Shown: positions 45,248-57,751, counted from the stretch's first letter. The stretch is 64,000 bases of DNA from Voacanga thouarsii (GCA_026120185.1 JANUWF010001188.1:2356001-2420000), one strand, 5' to 3'. The notes: generated by a model not told the origin, from the letters alone. Program-made: numbers and translations.

Positions 45248-48200
45248 TGTAATACCCCGTGTTAGACCACCTTTAGTAAGTAGGGAAAAGTCATGCATGT
45301 CACATTGTTTTATACTGCACTTGGTGATTTGAACTATTTTCATGAAAATGTCAGCTTGTTGTTGTATGAATTAATTTGTTTTGAAGTGGTCGTGTCATTG
45401 GAGTTAGTTGGTTTTTATTTTATTAAGAAGAATTTATTAGGAGGAGGATAGAGCAAGTGAGTAGGAATCAAGAAATTTTATTAGGAGAATATCTACCAAG
45501 AACTAGTGTGGATTAGTGGACAAAGCTTGGAATTTAATTCTTGATGGCCTTGAGTTCGACCTTTAGCTACTTCAAATTCATTCCTTTCTTTTGTTTTCTT
45601 CTTCCATAACTTTCTTTCCACTTGGCCGAAACACCCTAAAGTTGCCGTCACCTTGGAACCAATTTCCTAAAAATTAGGAGTGTGATTTATCTTGGGAATT
45701 ATTATATAAAATATTTGAGAATAAATTAAATTTTATTCCTAATATCTTATCATAATCTTTTAGAGAATTTTAAATATTATTAATCTAGATTTTGAAAGAT
45801 ATATCTAGGTAATATATTAGGAGATAGAATAAATGAAAATCTATAGATATTGTGTTATGTGGTAGCCGCCACTTTTTAAGGGATAAACCTCCATATTTTA
45901 ATTTTCTTTATATAATTTTTTTTAAAAAAAGAGAGAAATAAAAGGATAAAGTTTAGATTTTAAATGAAATAATTATCCCTTGGATAAGATGATGATTTTT
46001 GAAAATTTAGGAAGGAAAAGGAAGAAGAATTCGGTAGCTTCAAGGAAGTAGGAAACCAGAATTTTCTCTCAATATAACTATTTATTAGCTATTTAAAATA
46101 TACTCAAATTAAAATAGGGAATTAATTAAATTATTTCTTAAATAGATAACTTATTTTCTTCACCAAATATTCTGGAAAATTGCATCAAAGCTGCCGCCAC
46201 CCTTGGAGCGAATATAATCCAAATCAAACTCTCTAAAACCTAGCTAGGGTTGTCCAAGAAAACCTTAACCAACTAGAACTTTGTTTTAGCCAAAAGAATA
46301 ACAGAATTTTCCCCTTCAATTCCTTCAGAATTTTGGCAAAAAACCAGCCTTATTCTACACGAAATTCTCAGAAAAAACCTGCACAAAAATTCTTCTAACT
46401 AGCGAGCAAAATACAGCTACACAAAGGCTTCTTTTTCTTCTCTTGTTTCGCCACTTTAGAGACCAAAACCAGCCAGATTTCTTCACTCATTCTGTCCAGA
46501 TTTTTCTCCCAATTTCTATCCAGAATTTTGGCCATTCTAAGCTGCAAAAATTCAGTAGAATCAGCCCTAAACTCCTAACCAATTTCGGCACCCATAGAAG
46601 AGCTAAAGCTGTCCAACTTTTCTCTTGTCATCAAGACTCTAAAGCAAGACCAAAACTCCTTCAAACACCTAAACCTAAAACCTTGGCCTTTTCTATTCAG
46701 AAAACCACGAAAATATCCACCCTTTCAGCCCCTCAAACTCACGAAAAAACCAGCATTCAACCAGCTCCAAAATTCGGCCAACCTACTCCAAAAGTAAAGC
46801 CAAAAATCGAATCTCTCTGCAAGGTAATTGATCTTCAACCCTTCTATTCAACCCCTACTCTATTCTTTTCCTTTTCTCTACCTTAAATCATGTCCATAAG
46901 GGACTGATTTTACCTATTCTTTGGTGAGACTTATCCAAGCGATCCAAACTCTTCAACCATTGATCAAACTCAAGCTAGTCAACAAAGAGTTGTCGTGTTT
47001 TAAGTCTAAATCGCTAAGAGGTTATTAAGATCCTATCTTTATTGATTTAAATGGTCTTAAACTTTAGAATATTGGCTTAAGGATGCCTATGGAGTCTAGT
47101 ATGAAAGCATGAATATATTAGATTGATGAGCATGTTGGTGAAAGCCATAGACAAAGCATGTATGAGATAGAACATTGATGTATCTTGTCATGATGAATCT
47201 AGATCCATACTAAATAGGCAAAAGATGAGATCTTTTAATTTTTATGGGGGCTATTTATGATTATTTTATGTTAGTTAATATGGAAGTTGTCGTGTGATGA
47301 ATTGATTTAGATCAATGCATGGTATGATCAATAGAATAGTAAAGGAAAGTTATACATGTGATCTATTGAATTAAATACTATGGATGAAAGGGGTAGATAA
47401 TGAAATCATGGAGAGTCATGTTGTATAAAATAATGGATGGAACGATTGAATCCTAATTGTGGGATTATTTACTCTAGATAAGGAATTAGTGGAAAGTAGA
47501 GCAATCGAATGAGTGGGATTTGGCTGTGATTTATCCAGGTAAGTCCTTGCATAAACTTTTTTTGTTAAATGCTTGTGGTGGCAAGTCAAATGTTGTAAAG
47601 CTTTGTAAAGCTATTGTTGAACTATGATTATTTGGGTTGTAAACGTGGATGTTTATTCTCAAAACGGTTTTTTCAAACTAACGCCTTTATAAAAAAATAA
47701 AAAAAAACTGTTCTTTCTCTTAAACATGTTAGAAAACTCTTTTTCCAAGAAAATCACATTTTACAAAGCCAAGGTATGGAATTATTTATTGTGAATCTGG
47801 AATTAACGGATATGTTCATTGAGTACTCAATAAGGGTAGGCTAACAATACTAGTCTTGGAGGGCTTGAGTGAGTCTTCTGACAGGTGGCCACTTCTAGAA
47901 GATAAGCTCTGCTTGAAAAGGCGACAGTATTGATTGGTCAGGCCAGTCTGAGCTAGCATTTTTACCTAGTAAGGTATTATTTTCCTAGCATGGACACCCG
48001 GATGGTTTTGTTGGGTGTAGAGATGGAGGAGTATCTCACCCGGTGGGCCGTACACCCACCTTTGATCAGAACGCCCAAAGTGTGGTAATCTGATCCAGTC
48101 AAGGTGCACAAAGTGTGGTGCCTTGACCGTTTTCTTATCATGGAGCCCAAAGTGTGGTGACATGATTGTTTTTTTGAGTGGATGATTTATTTTGTACAAA

Positions 48201-48654
48201 GTGTGACAATAAGAAAACTCCACTCCTTGCAAAGTGAAATTATTTATGACTTGCCAAATTTTTCTGCTAATGTTTTCAGCTATACATACACGAACTGTTC
48301 AAAGTATCATGTGCACACACAGGACTTACTGAGATGTTAATCTCACACTACGTTTATAACATGTTTTCAGGAGATTGATACTGCTAAGCAAGCGGGATGT
48401 CTAGTAGTTGAAGCTTTTGTTGCTTTATTTATGTTGTTTGAGAGACAAATGTCATTTATGTTCTTAGAACCGATGCATGCATATGTTTAGACTTACTCAA
48501 GTTTGATTTTGATGTAATATGAGTTTCGCTTTATTTATTTAAGTTTGACATCTTTGGTTCGACTTTATATTATGCATCTCGTTTTAAAGACCCCTTGTCC
48601 TTTGGACGGGGCGACATCCCCGCCCTTTGAGGGTACGTAGTAGGGGGTGTTACA
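45248..48654 (+). mobile_element. Solo LTR G, Tekay-like, in copia A 5' LTR
   Basis: TGTAATACCCCG to GGGTGTTACA, 3407 bp, with a perfect 5-bp target duplication, ATTTC (45243-45247 and 48655-48659). It shares with the T LTRs the tRNA-like pair, the block GACACCCGG..GGAGTATCT (47990-48040) and the terminal hairpin segment. The 147-codon open frame at 46443-46886 lies in the LTR and has no recognisable domain. Confidence 0.92.
45500..45565 (+). promoter_or_regulatory. tRNA-like A box and B box in solo LTR G
   Basis: TGGATTAGTGG at 45509-45519 and GAGTTCGACC at 45552-45561, offset 43 nt, about 260 bp into the LTR. The other two copies lie about 255 bp into theirs. Confidence 0.5.
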
Positions 48655-48811
48655 ATTTCCTTAACAATATGTTGTAATAAGGACTTTATCAAATAGTTTA
48701 TATGCACATTAAGATATAACAATCAAACTGAAAGATAAAAATATCTTTTTTTATTAATTATTATGCAATATACATGGTACAAGTGATTGTTTCTAAGACA
48801 TAACACTAACA

Positions 48812-49935
48812 TCAACAAGTTCCTATAAGAGGAGGGAGAAATGGGTTGAGAGGAGGTAGAGGAAGAGGTCGGGAGAGATTTGGAGAGAACCTTATGAGGG
48901 GAGTCGAAAAAAATATTGAGAGAGAATTTGAGTAAGAAGGGGGATACCCGGAGGAAGTCTATGGAGAACAATGTCGGGGTAATATGATGAGAGGTAGGAG
49001 GAGAGATGAAAATCAGAGAGTATGGGAATTGAAAAATATCAAAATAAAGGTACCACAATTCCCGAGAAAAAGTGAACCGAGGAATGTTTTGAATAGGAAT
49101 GGAAAATGAAAATTCTATTTAATTGCCAAGATTATAGCAAGAAAAATAAGGTAAAATTGGTAGTATTGGGATTCTCAGACTATGCATTGGTATGGTGGGA
49201 TAGGTTTTGGCTAATAGAAGTAGAATGAGAGAAAATACCATTGGTACATGGGAATTGATGAAAAATCTCGTAAGGGCGAGGTTTGTATCGTACCACTACT
49301 ACAAAGAGCTATATCAAAGGCTTCAAGTGCTAACACAGGGGAATAGAAGTACTGATGATTTTCACAAAGAACTTGAAGTGTTAATGATGAGAGCGGTTAT
49401 TAATGAAGATCCACATGCCACTAAAGCGAGATTTTTAAGTGGATTAAGCAGTGAGATAGATAATGTAGTTGAGTTACATTCGTATGAAACCTTGGAAGAA
49501 ATGGTGCACATGGCTATAAAGGTAGAAAAACAATTGAAGAAAAGGCCATTTGAGAGGAGAGTAAGCCAACCAACTTCATCTTCTAAGGAATTCCCGAAGG
49601 CGACACCTAAAAAGGAAGGAGTTCTAAGGCTGCCACCTAGGGAGTTTAATAAACTGAAGGAAGAAGAGAATAGAGACAAAAAAAAAGACTATTAAGAAGC
49701 AGAGGAGCCGGGATATCAAGTGCTTTCGTTGTTTGGGATATGGACACACGGCACACGAATGCTCAAGCAAGAGAGTGATATACACAAATGCCTATGGTGA
49801 GATTTCATTCGAAGAAGCGGAATATGAGAAATTGGAGGAAATTCAAAAGGAAGAAGAAATTTTGAGTGAAAAGGGTGAAAAAGTTGGGCAAGTGTGTGCA
49901 TTACTTGGTATAAGAGGAGATCATTGAGTACGTAA
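48812..49935 (+). pseudogene. D gag, main part with zinc knuckle
   Basis: It continues the gag of 16904-17081. An Arg/Gly-rich stretch (RGGRNGLRGGRGRGRERF) leads to the capsid region, shifted near 49100-49200. A clean frame, 49207-49695, follows with YYKELYQRLQVLTQGNRSTD, ARFLSGLSSEID and EEMVHMAIKVEKQLKK. A frameshift lies in an A run near 49680. A zinc knuckle follows in the new frame: KCFRCLGYGHTAHEC (about 49708-49752), an intact C-x2-C-x4-H-x4-C. The C-terminal part is acidic (EEAEYEKLEEIQKEEE). Confidence 0.85.
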
Positions 49936-50405
49936 GCGAAGGAGGATGAGCATTAGCAACAGAGAGAGAATATCTTTTATACAAGATGCTTGATCAACCA
50001 AGTACCTTGCAACGTAATCATTGATAGCTGGAGTTGCACAAACATTATAAGTACTAGTACGGTGGAAGAAATAGGCTTGGAAACAAGGAAGCATCTACAA
50101 CCCTACAAGTTACAATGGCTAAATGAAAGTGGGAAATTGAAAGTTATTAAACAAGCCTTGATTGCAATTGACATGGGAAAATATAAAGATGAGATCTTAT
50201 GCAATGTTGTTCCTATGCAGGCAGGTCACCTACTTTTAGGGAGACTATGGCAATATGATAGGGTAATAATGCATGACGGGATGAAAAACACCTACATTGT
50301 ATATAAGGAAGGAAAGAAATCCATTCTACTGCCTATGTCTCTGAGTGAAGTGAGCAAAGATCAAAAGATCATAAGAGAAAATGAGAAGAAAATGAGTGTT
50401 TAAGA
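49936..50405 (+). pseudogene. D protease, active site DSG changed to DSW
   Basis: VPCNVIIDSWSCTNIISTST carries the retropepsin site, where the family has D-S-G, or D-x-G in this clade. Here the Gly is Trp. KLQWLNESGKLKVIKQA, IDMGKYKDEILCNVVPM and HLLLGRLWQYDR (flap and helix region) are well preserved. The frame ends in a stop at 50401 in a Lys/Glu-rich linker. Confidence 0.82.
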
Positions 50406-51368
50406 AAATGAGAAAAAAAATCAGGAGAGAGAACATCGAGAAATGAGAAAAGGAAAAAAGAGGGAAAACAAGAGAGAAGAAATAAGAAACGAGTAAATTT
50501 CTTTGCAAATGTGAGAGAGGTGGTAGATGCTGTTAAAGCTAAGGAACCAGTGTATCTCTTAATTTGTAAAGGCATTTATGTAACTACTAATGAAACTACT
50601 CTTTCTTTACCTTGTGAAATTGCAGGTCTTGTTGAAGAATTCTACGATGTATTTCCAAAAGAAATACCCGAAAGATTGCCATTTGGCGATTTCATCCCGA
50701 GGGCTATCATACTAAACAAACCAGCTTATAGATGCAACTCTGAAGAAGCTAAGGAGCTACAAAATCAAGTTGAGGAGTTGCCCAAGAAAGGCCATGTCCT
50801 AGAAAGTTTGAGTCCAAGTGTGGTTCCAGTGTTGTTGGTGCCTAAGAAAGGTAGATCATAGAGAATGTGTGTTGATTACAGGGCCTTTAACACCATAACG
50901 GTAAAATATCGTTACCCTATCCCTAGGCTCGATGATTTATTGGATGAATTGCATGGATCATGTGTATTTTCAAAAATTAATTTGAAATTTAGATATCATC
51001 AAATTAGGATTTCGGAAGGTGATGAATGGAAAACTATATTTAAGACCGAACAGGGTTTATATGAGTGGCTTGTGATGCCATTTGGGTTATCAAATGCACC
51101 TAGTACTTTTATAAGGGTGATACATTATGTGTTGCAAGAATATATTGAAAAATTTATTGTGGTGTATTTTGATGATATTTTGACTTACATCAAAACTTAT
51201 GAAGACCATTTGTATCATCTTAAATGTGTGCTTATTGCTCTTAGAAGAGAAATGTTATATGTGTACTTTGACAAACGTTCATTTTGTTTGGAAAAGATAA
51301 CTTTTCTTGGCTATGTTGTGAGTTCAAAAGATATTGAAGTTGATGAAGAAAAGGTCAAGGCAATTTAG
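50406..51368 (+). pseudogene. D reverse transcriptase
   Basis: From the linker (LVEEFYDVFPKEIPERLP) into RT: VPVLLVPKKG, a TAG stop (50859, W position), [48 protein letters not shown] and catalytic YFDDIL (about 51163-51180), then [14 protein letters not shown]. The frame ends at a TAG (51366) before DWPTP. The polymerase site is intact. Confidence 0.88.
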
Positions 51369-51640
51369 GATTGGCCAACGCCTACTTCTGTGACTAAGAT
51401 AAGAAGTTTTCATGGGTTAGCCAGTTTTTACAGGCATTTGATTAGAAATTTCAGCACAATAGCTACTTCATTGACTGAAGTTATTAAAAAGAATGTAGGG
51501 TTTAGGTGGGGAGAAGAACTTGCCAAATGGATGGAGTTCATTGGTACCTTTCCATATGTGATCAAATATAAGAAAGATAAGAAAAATGTAGTAGCTAATG
51601 CATTATCTCGCAGGTATATGCTTTTAAATTCTTTGGATGC
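51369..51640 (+). pseudogene. D RNase H, catalytic core removed by an in-frame deletion
   Basis: SFHGLASFYRHLIRNFSTIA, VGFRWGEEL, then at once AKWMEFIGTFPYVIKYKKDKKNVVANALSRRY. In relatives about 100 residues lie between WGEE and the KW..FI segment, and they hold the catalytic Asp/Glu residues. The join, near 51517-51525, keeps the frame. Confidence 0.85.
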
Positions 51641-52930
51641 AAAATTACTTGGTTTTGAGTTTATTAAGGATTTATATGCAAATGATGATGAATTGGGAGA
51701 GATTTATCATGCTTGTGAAAAATGTACTTTCCAAAAATTTTATAGGCATGATGGGTTTTTGTTTAAAGAGGGTAGACTTTGCATACCAAAAAGATCATTG
51801 AGAGAATTGTTAGTGAATGATGCTCATAGAGAAGGATTAATGGGACATTTTGGGAATTAAAAAATGTTAGGTATTTTGCAAGGACATTTTTATTGGCAAA
51901 AAATGAGGATAAATGTAGAGAGGCATTGTAATTCATGCATAACATGTAGAAGGGCCAAATCTAAAACACTACCCCAGGGTATATATACTCATTTACCCGT
52001 CCCTAATGCACCTTGGTTAGATATTTCAATGGATTTCATATTGGGATTGCCACGGACTAAGGGGGGAAAAGATTCCATCTTTGTAGTTGTTGATCAATTT
52101 TCTAAGATGGCTCATTTTATTCCTTGTGCAAAAACTAATGATGCCACTCACATTACATGTTTATTTTTCAAGGAAGTGATAAGATTGCACGGGTAACCAC
52201 GGAGCATAGTGTCGAACAGGGATACTAAATTTTTAAGTCATTTTTGGAGAATACTGTGGGCAAAACTTGTAACTAACTTATTGTTTTCTACAACATGTCA
52301 CCCGCAAATGGATAGACAAACAGAGGTTGTCAACCGAACCCTCACACAACTACTATGGACAATCATCTAGAGGAACTTGAAGAATTGGGAAGAATGTCTT
52401 CCACATATAAAGTTTACCTATAATAGAATTGTCCATTCTACTACTACATATTCTTCTTTTCAATTTTTTTTATGGGTTTAATCCATTAACCCCTTTAGAT
52501 TTATCTCCTTTTCCTATAGATAAGCGATTGAGTCTTGATGGAAAAAAGAAGGCCGAAATGGTTATGTCCATGCACGAGAAAGTTAAATCTATAATTGAAA
52601 AATGGAATGAGGCCATTGTATGCAAGCGCAACCAAGGAAGAAAGCATGTGATATTCGAGCCAGGAAACTGGATTTGGGTGCATTTGTTCAAGGAGAGATT
52701 TCCCATCCAATACTAATCAAAGCTCGAACCATGAGGAAATGGCCCATTTCAAGTTCTTGAGCGATATGGAAATAGTGCCTACAAGATTGATCTGTCCAGT
52801 AAGTATAATGTAAGTGCTACATTTAATGTACCTGATCTTTCTCCTTATGATGTAGGTTATGATTCAAGGACGAATCCCTTCCAAGAAGGAGGAAATGATA
52901 GGAATCAATCTAGCCATGGGGATCGAGCTC
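51641..52930 (+). pseudogene. D integrase and C-terminal tail
   Basis: Zinc domain with H...H at HREGLMGHFG and C-x-x-C at CNSCITC (51820-51945). In the core, [24 protein letters not shown] and, after a stop (52195), NRDTKF and a TEVVNRTL Glu segment (52320) keep D, D and E. It continues with VHSTTTYSSFQFFYGFNPL, KHVIFEPGNWIWVH, then GPFQVLERYGNSAYKIDL, NVPDLSPYDVG and SRTNPFQEGG. Shifts and stops are present. Confidence 0.85.
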
Positions 52931-52946
52931 AAGAAGGGGGAGAGGA
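52931..52946 (+). other. Polypurine tract of element D
   Basis: AAGAAGGGGGAGAGGA directly precedes the TG (TGAAACC) of the 3' LTR at 52947. Confidence 0.85.
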
Positions 52947-53272
52947 TGAAACCGAAATAAAGCTGAGTTTGCCCGGTTCGTTAATGAGAGTCGGTTTCAA
53001 ACAATTACAACACAATCTTCAGGTATATTTACAAGCTCATTTCAAGTAGGATAGCATATGGACGTTGCCAGAAGAGGATCGAGAACGAACTATGATGTTC
53101 GTGGACGAAGGACGTCAACAGGAAATAGTTCATAAAGAAACGTCGCCCAGCAAAATGGACCCGGCACCAGCCAGAGTAGCCCTACTTGGCGCCAGTTGTG
53201 ATCTGCTCGATTTCTTCACTTTTTGACGTGCACACTGATCAAGAATAATTGACCCGGCGCCAGCCCTACTAG
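52947..53272 (+). mobile_element. 3' LTR of element D, truncated
   Basis: It begins TGAAACCG and matches 13357 onward, including the first GC-rich unit, but breaks off at about 53272 inside the second unit. The pol frame runs on into it, through a segment with VGFKQLQHNLQVYLQAHF (about 52990-53045). Confidence 0.8.
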
Positions 53273-56087
53273 AATAAGAAAAACATAATTTTATAAGATT
53301 AAAGTATCCTAAACTAGTAACAAACTATCAATTTTCTAAGAAAAGTAAAAGTAAATATATTAAAAAACTAAAATAACAATTAAATCAACAAAACTTAAGT
53401 GATTTTATGATATTGATGTACGATCCCAAAGAACGGTACCAAAAACTTGTTGTGTGCAGTACGTTGCTCAAATAATGTAAATAATGTGTAAAGAATTATG
53501 ACCAAGGCCATGTAAGTTTTAAATTATGATAGGGGCTAAATTAGTCATATTTTTCCTAGTTATTTAAGGCTCTTTTGTGATACATTTTGTTCAATAACTA
53601 GTCATATTCCTTCATATTTGAGATTTTACCCTTGGAAAGGTATTTTGTTCATTATTTTAGATTTTTGGGGTAAAACGAAGCATAAACGTTGCAAAACAGA
53701 ATAGAGGTGGTGCCGGCCAGGACAGAGGAACCGGCATCGGCCATGCATTGTTGACACGAACTTTAAGGCGATGAAAAAATTGGTGAAACTGAGCGAAACA
53801 GAGTAGAACCAACACCAGCTCCAATAGCTAAGGCGGCGCCGACTGCATTCTGGAATGCACTGTGCAGAATTCGAAAAAAAATCGACGAACGAGTAGAGAA
53901 CCAGAACACAACCAGCGCCGACTCTGAGAGCCAAGGTGGCGCCAGCTATACTATGAGAGAATGGCAGAGCTTTGATTTTTCTACGTGGTTTTTGGTAATC
54001 TGTGAAGTTTTAGTACTTTCCTACTTCTACTCGGCTAAGAACATTACACTAACGAGTTTAGGCATATTCCAAGCCTATAAATAGATGGAAAACACAAAGA
54101 AAAAGGGAAGAATTCATTAATCATCATAGAAAATTACTCAATCAAATGAGGAATTCTTTAATACAATGAGGGTTGTGCAAGAAGGTTTTCAAAGGAAAAA
54201 GAATGAGGCTTGTTTATGAGTGTTTTCTTTTACTTTGTTTTCTTTTTCTTGAACAATGATATGTTAATTGTTTTATTATAATTTGACATTATTTTAGATA
54301 TTCATGATCTTTAGAGTTATTTGATATTTTGATTAATTGATTATTTTTCTTGTCATTTAATTACTTGTGCTTATTACGAGATTAGTTGGTTGGTTCTTTC
54401 CATTAACTCATTGAGACCAAAGGGATTGGTGGTGGTTCCAATTTATTAATTTCATATTTGTTGTCTCTTAACTCGCTGAGACCAAAGGGGTTAATTGACG
54501 AGGACTAGGTAATTAATGGTTAATTGATGTTTGCCGAGACCAAGGATTCATTGGTTAATTTCATGTTTTAAATTCGCCAAGACCAAGGGAATTTAATCAA
54601 GGATTGTGTTTAATACATCTTTTGGGTAAATTAGTTGAGACGAGACCAAGTGATTCTAATTTATCTAGAAGGTAGTGATTTCATGGATTGAAAAAGAAGT
54701 GAATCTATCTGAATCCTTCATGATGCTAAGAGAATAATTAGTTATGATAATGATTGGATACTTTAAGATCATGATTGTCAAAATAATGGTTTGAGTTACA
54801 TACGTCTCCATCCTTGACATGTATATATTTTTACTTTTATTTTCTTATGTTTTATTTTATTTCTTTTTCACTTTATTGAGTCGGTTAAACAATGAAAGAA
54901 AATGGATTAATTCATACTTATTCCTTGAGAATCAACACTCGTTTAAACCCTATGCTATGTTAATGATGAATACGCTTGCTCATATGCGTAATTTGGGGTT
55001 AACATTTTAATGTAAACTTGATTGGGAATGTGCTGAGTTTTTATATGATTTTTATACCTAAATCTATACACATCAAATAAAAATACCAAATTACTCACAC
55101 ACACATACACAATTAGACTAGTATACCCACCATATAGTATAGAGAATATATGGTAAGTATCGAAGATCTAGGATATTAACTACCACTCCTTATTCCCAAC
55201 TTTCATTGTCCAATTCATCAAAATAGTGAAATAAAATGACTAAATACTACTAACTAATCACAAACGAGTACCACAACAATATATATACCAAACTTACAAG
55301 ATAAAACCAAGGGATCACAAAGGTAAGATTAAAGTAGGAAAATGAGATTGACCATGTAAACAATGAGAATTCCCATTTAAACCCAAGTACCAAGCATCAA
55401 TCAATCAATTGAAGTCACATTCAAGTATTGGCAAGATTTTCCAAAATAATGGAAAATTCACTCTTTCTCAAGTAATGAACATAGACATCTCTATTGTACA
55501 AATCAAGCCTAAGAATTCATAAAAATCAAGAGAATCAACAATTAAGCCAAAAAGCCATAGAATTCCTATCTTTAGGTGACTCCACAACCCCATCTATCAC
55601 TAAGTTCTCAATCCTTCAAATTCTTTCTCAAGTTCATCAAGGGAAAACAAATCTATTTGATTGACATAAAAAGGAACCCATCTCATACATCCTTTCTCAA
55701 GTTCAATATAAGGGAATTACACAAGTATACAATCCAATCAATCAAACCTACGTAATAAATTACTCAAAATATAAATTAATAGATCAAATAATATTCCAAT
55801 ACAAAAGTAAAATAGGGTACAACCCATTACAATTCAAATCAAGTAATAAAAAAAAAAAAGCAACTAGAAAGTTAGATTACAAATAGAATGGAGGGAAAAC
55901 TCAAAGACAATGGTTCTCTTTTCTTTGCAATCATCCTTTGGGTGCCCCTTTCTTTATTCAATCCACCCGTGATCTTCTTCTCTTGGTTTCTATTTATGTT
56001 TCCAAAGGGCTTTTAGAGGCTTTTCTTATGTCTTTCATTCCTTTCCCTCTATAGGAACCCAAATAAGATGTATTTGTAAGTTGCTCT
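53273..56087 (-). mobile_element. LTR fragment J with degraded primer site, split by a solo LTR
   Basis: On the minus strand TGGTACCGTTCTTTGGGATCG-like sequence (about 53421-53440) resembles a tRNA-Asp-type primer site (about 15 of 21 by eye). The LTR begins at about 53448 on the plus strand (TGTTGTGTG), is interrupted at 53527-55075 and resumes at 55076. It extends to at least 56040; the far end is not certain. The leader side is cut by D at 53272. No coding remnant is seen. Confidence 0.55.
53527..55075 (+). mobile_element. Solo LTR of the TGATAGGGC family, plus strand
   Basis: TGATAGGGGC to ...CACATCA, 1549 bp. Flanks are AATTA (53522-53526) and AATAA (55076-55080), one mismatch. GC-rich units lie at about 53703-53750, 53805-53850 and 53905-53955. 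It is an inverted counterpart of the E LTRs. Confidence 0.9.
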
Positions 56088-57751
56088 TGTAGGAATTCCC
56101 CATGCAAATACAATTCCCGCAGTGGAAGAAAAATAGGAATTCCAACCACGAGGATCACTCTTATGTGATAATAGGAATCAAAAATAGGTGAGAATAATAC
56201 CTTTTTCCACCTCTGTGAAACAAAATTTCCTTCTTCAATTTGAAGGCGCGATCCAACTAAACCAAGAGAACGTCTTGTCTTTTGTTCCATCAAAGCACTA
56301 CAATCCAAGTGTAGGATTACCTCTAATATTGTTCACACGAGAATGGTGCTCAAGAAATACCAGAGTTTTGTGCTAGCAAAACTACAACTGGTGGCTAGGG
56401 TTTCCAAAAGAAGAAGGTGAAGATGGCTCTCAGTTTCTCTAGAAAAAACTCTCTGTGTAATCATCCAAAAAACATAATCCCATGGCATCTATATAATAAC
56501 CTATATTCACCGTGTCGTTTTTGGTAATCTGAAGCCATAAAGAACATGGATTCTTAATTACTAATAGCTATTATGATTTTTGCTAATTACAATATGACCC
56601 ACGAATTATAACTAATTATAATTCGACCACAAGAACTTCTTTTCACAATCAACCATGTAATGTTATCAAATAACATCTTGAGAACTCAATCCTCTATTTT
56701 AGGTTTCTCAGTCTATTGGTAGCAAAATACAAATTAATATAGACATCTTTATAATTAATAATCCTTATTAATTCTAAAAATGATTGATTTATTAATTCTC
56801 TAATTAATAAATCCATATTCAGCAAATCATGAGCGGTATCTAGCAACACATTATGACTATCCAAAAGTCCAGAAAGTCAAGTGGCTTGACATGAACCTTT
56901 TAATAGCAAATAACAATGCAATAAACTTCTTTCACCATATAATATCTCATTCAGTTTAGAGTTTGGAAATATTGCTAACATCTTCTAGAATAATTAATTC
57001 TAACCCGAACATTTTAGTACTTGTTCCCAAAATCCACTACTCATCATATGTGTCAATTGAAAACATTTCCAATATACAATCATCATGGCCAAGGACTTCT
57101 TGAATAGTGATTCCTACAAGTGGCCATGAGATATTCCTGCTATTAGGAGTGATGAATCCTTTATTGATCCTCTCAACCACTGTCATTTGCTTCATGTTGT
57201 ACCCAATATCCATCCTATAGGCGGTCTGGTCAGGACTCCAAAGATTGGAATCGAAGTGTAATACTTATCAAATAAAGTACCTTAGAGATCTCAAGTCATG
57301 GATACTTGCACAGTTGCTATGATGAGATTCTATCACTGGCACTAAATAGTTATCCATATGATTATCTCAAAGTCAAGCCATGCAATGTACTTGTTCAGGT
57401 AATAAGCATCCACGTGTTAACTTTGAGTATCATAATACTCACAATATGAGAACTACGGTCTGATCAAATCAGGAAGTATAGCACATGCTAATCCTAGCGT
57501 ATTAATGATGTCCTATCTTATTAATACTCCGACTACAGATAGTTTAAGTACGAACATTATCCAGTGTAGTCAGAACTTTACATCATGATCTCTATCATGA
57601 TTTTCATAACAGAGTGTTACACTTAGGACTTTATATAATAGTTATTTTACATGAAAATATAAATAAAATAAACTAAAAGATAAAGAATGTCTTGTTTTGT
57701 TTAATACTACATAATATACAAAATACATGTGATTGCTTCTAGGGCATAACA
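56088..57751 (-). mobile_element. Copia LTR K
   Basis: Plus-strand TGTAGGAATTCC to GGGCATAACA, 1664 bp, homologous to copia LTRs A, B and C throughout. No matching target duplication is visible (GCTCT on the left, GATAT on the right). The LTR of H starts at or within its last bases, so K may be cut there. It could be solo, or the 3' LTR of an element beyond. Confidence 0.8.

Larger units (their letters stand above)
17082..48811 (-). mobile_element. Copia element A, with E, B, F and G nested in it
   Basis: Ty1/copia element on the minus strand. Its two LTRs (17082-18723 and 39745-48811) both start TGTTGGGATTTCATC on the plus strand. Target duplications are TCAGC/TCAAC, in the gag of element D. 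Pol is at 18760-21771, gag at 37359-37985, leader at 37986-39730 and the initiator tRNA-Met primer site at 39731-39743. Gag and pol are separated by Athila-type element E, which in turn contains copia B. Solo LTRs F and G sit in its 5' LTR. Without inserts A is about 8.3 kb long. Confidence 0.88.
39745..48811 (-). mobile_element. 5' LTR of copia A, split by solo LTRs F and G
   Basis: LTR pieces at 39745-40721, 44717-45247 and 48655-48811 join into 1655 bp, with one copy of each target site removed. They follow the order of the other A LTR (17082-18723). The ends are TGTTGGGATT and ACACTAACA. Element D gag resumes right after it. Confidence 0.9.
13357..53272 (+). mobile_element. Element D: Ty3/gypsy CRM/Reina-like chromovirus carrying about 32 kb of insertions
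   Basis: 5' LTR (13357-16096, start truncated), initiator tRNA-Met primer site (16101-16116) and gag start (16904). Copia element A interrupts at 17082-48811. Then come the rest of gag, protease, RT, an RNase H remnant, integrase, a polypurine tract (52931-52946) and a 3' LTR truncated at about 53272. The gag frame continues across the insertion (GGY before it, then Q-V-P-I-R). The insertion is flanked by TCAGC and TCAAC. The two LTRs differ clearly by eye, so D is one of the oldest layers. Confidence 0.85.

Noticed and set aside
46443..46886. 147-codon open frame in solo LTR G
   Set aside because: C/A-rich LTR sequence with few stops; no family resemblance, and the sister LTRs do not keep the frame.
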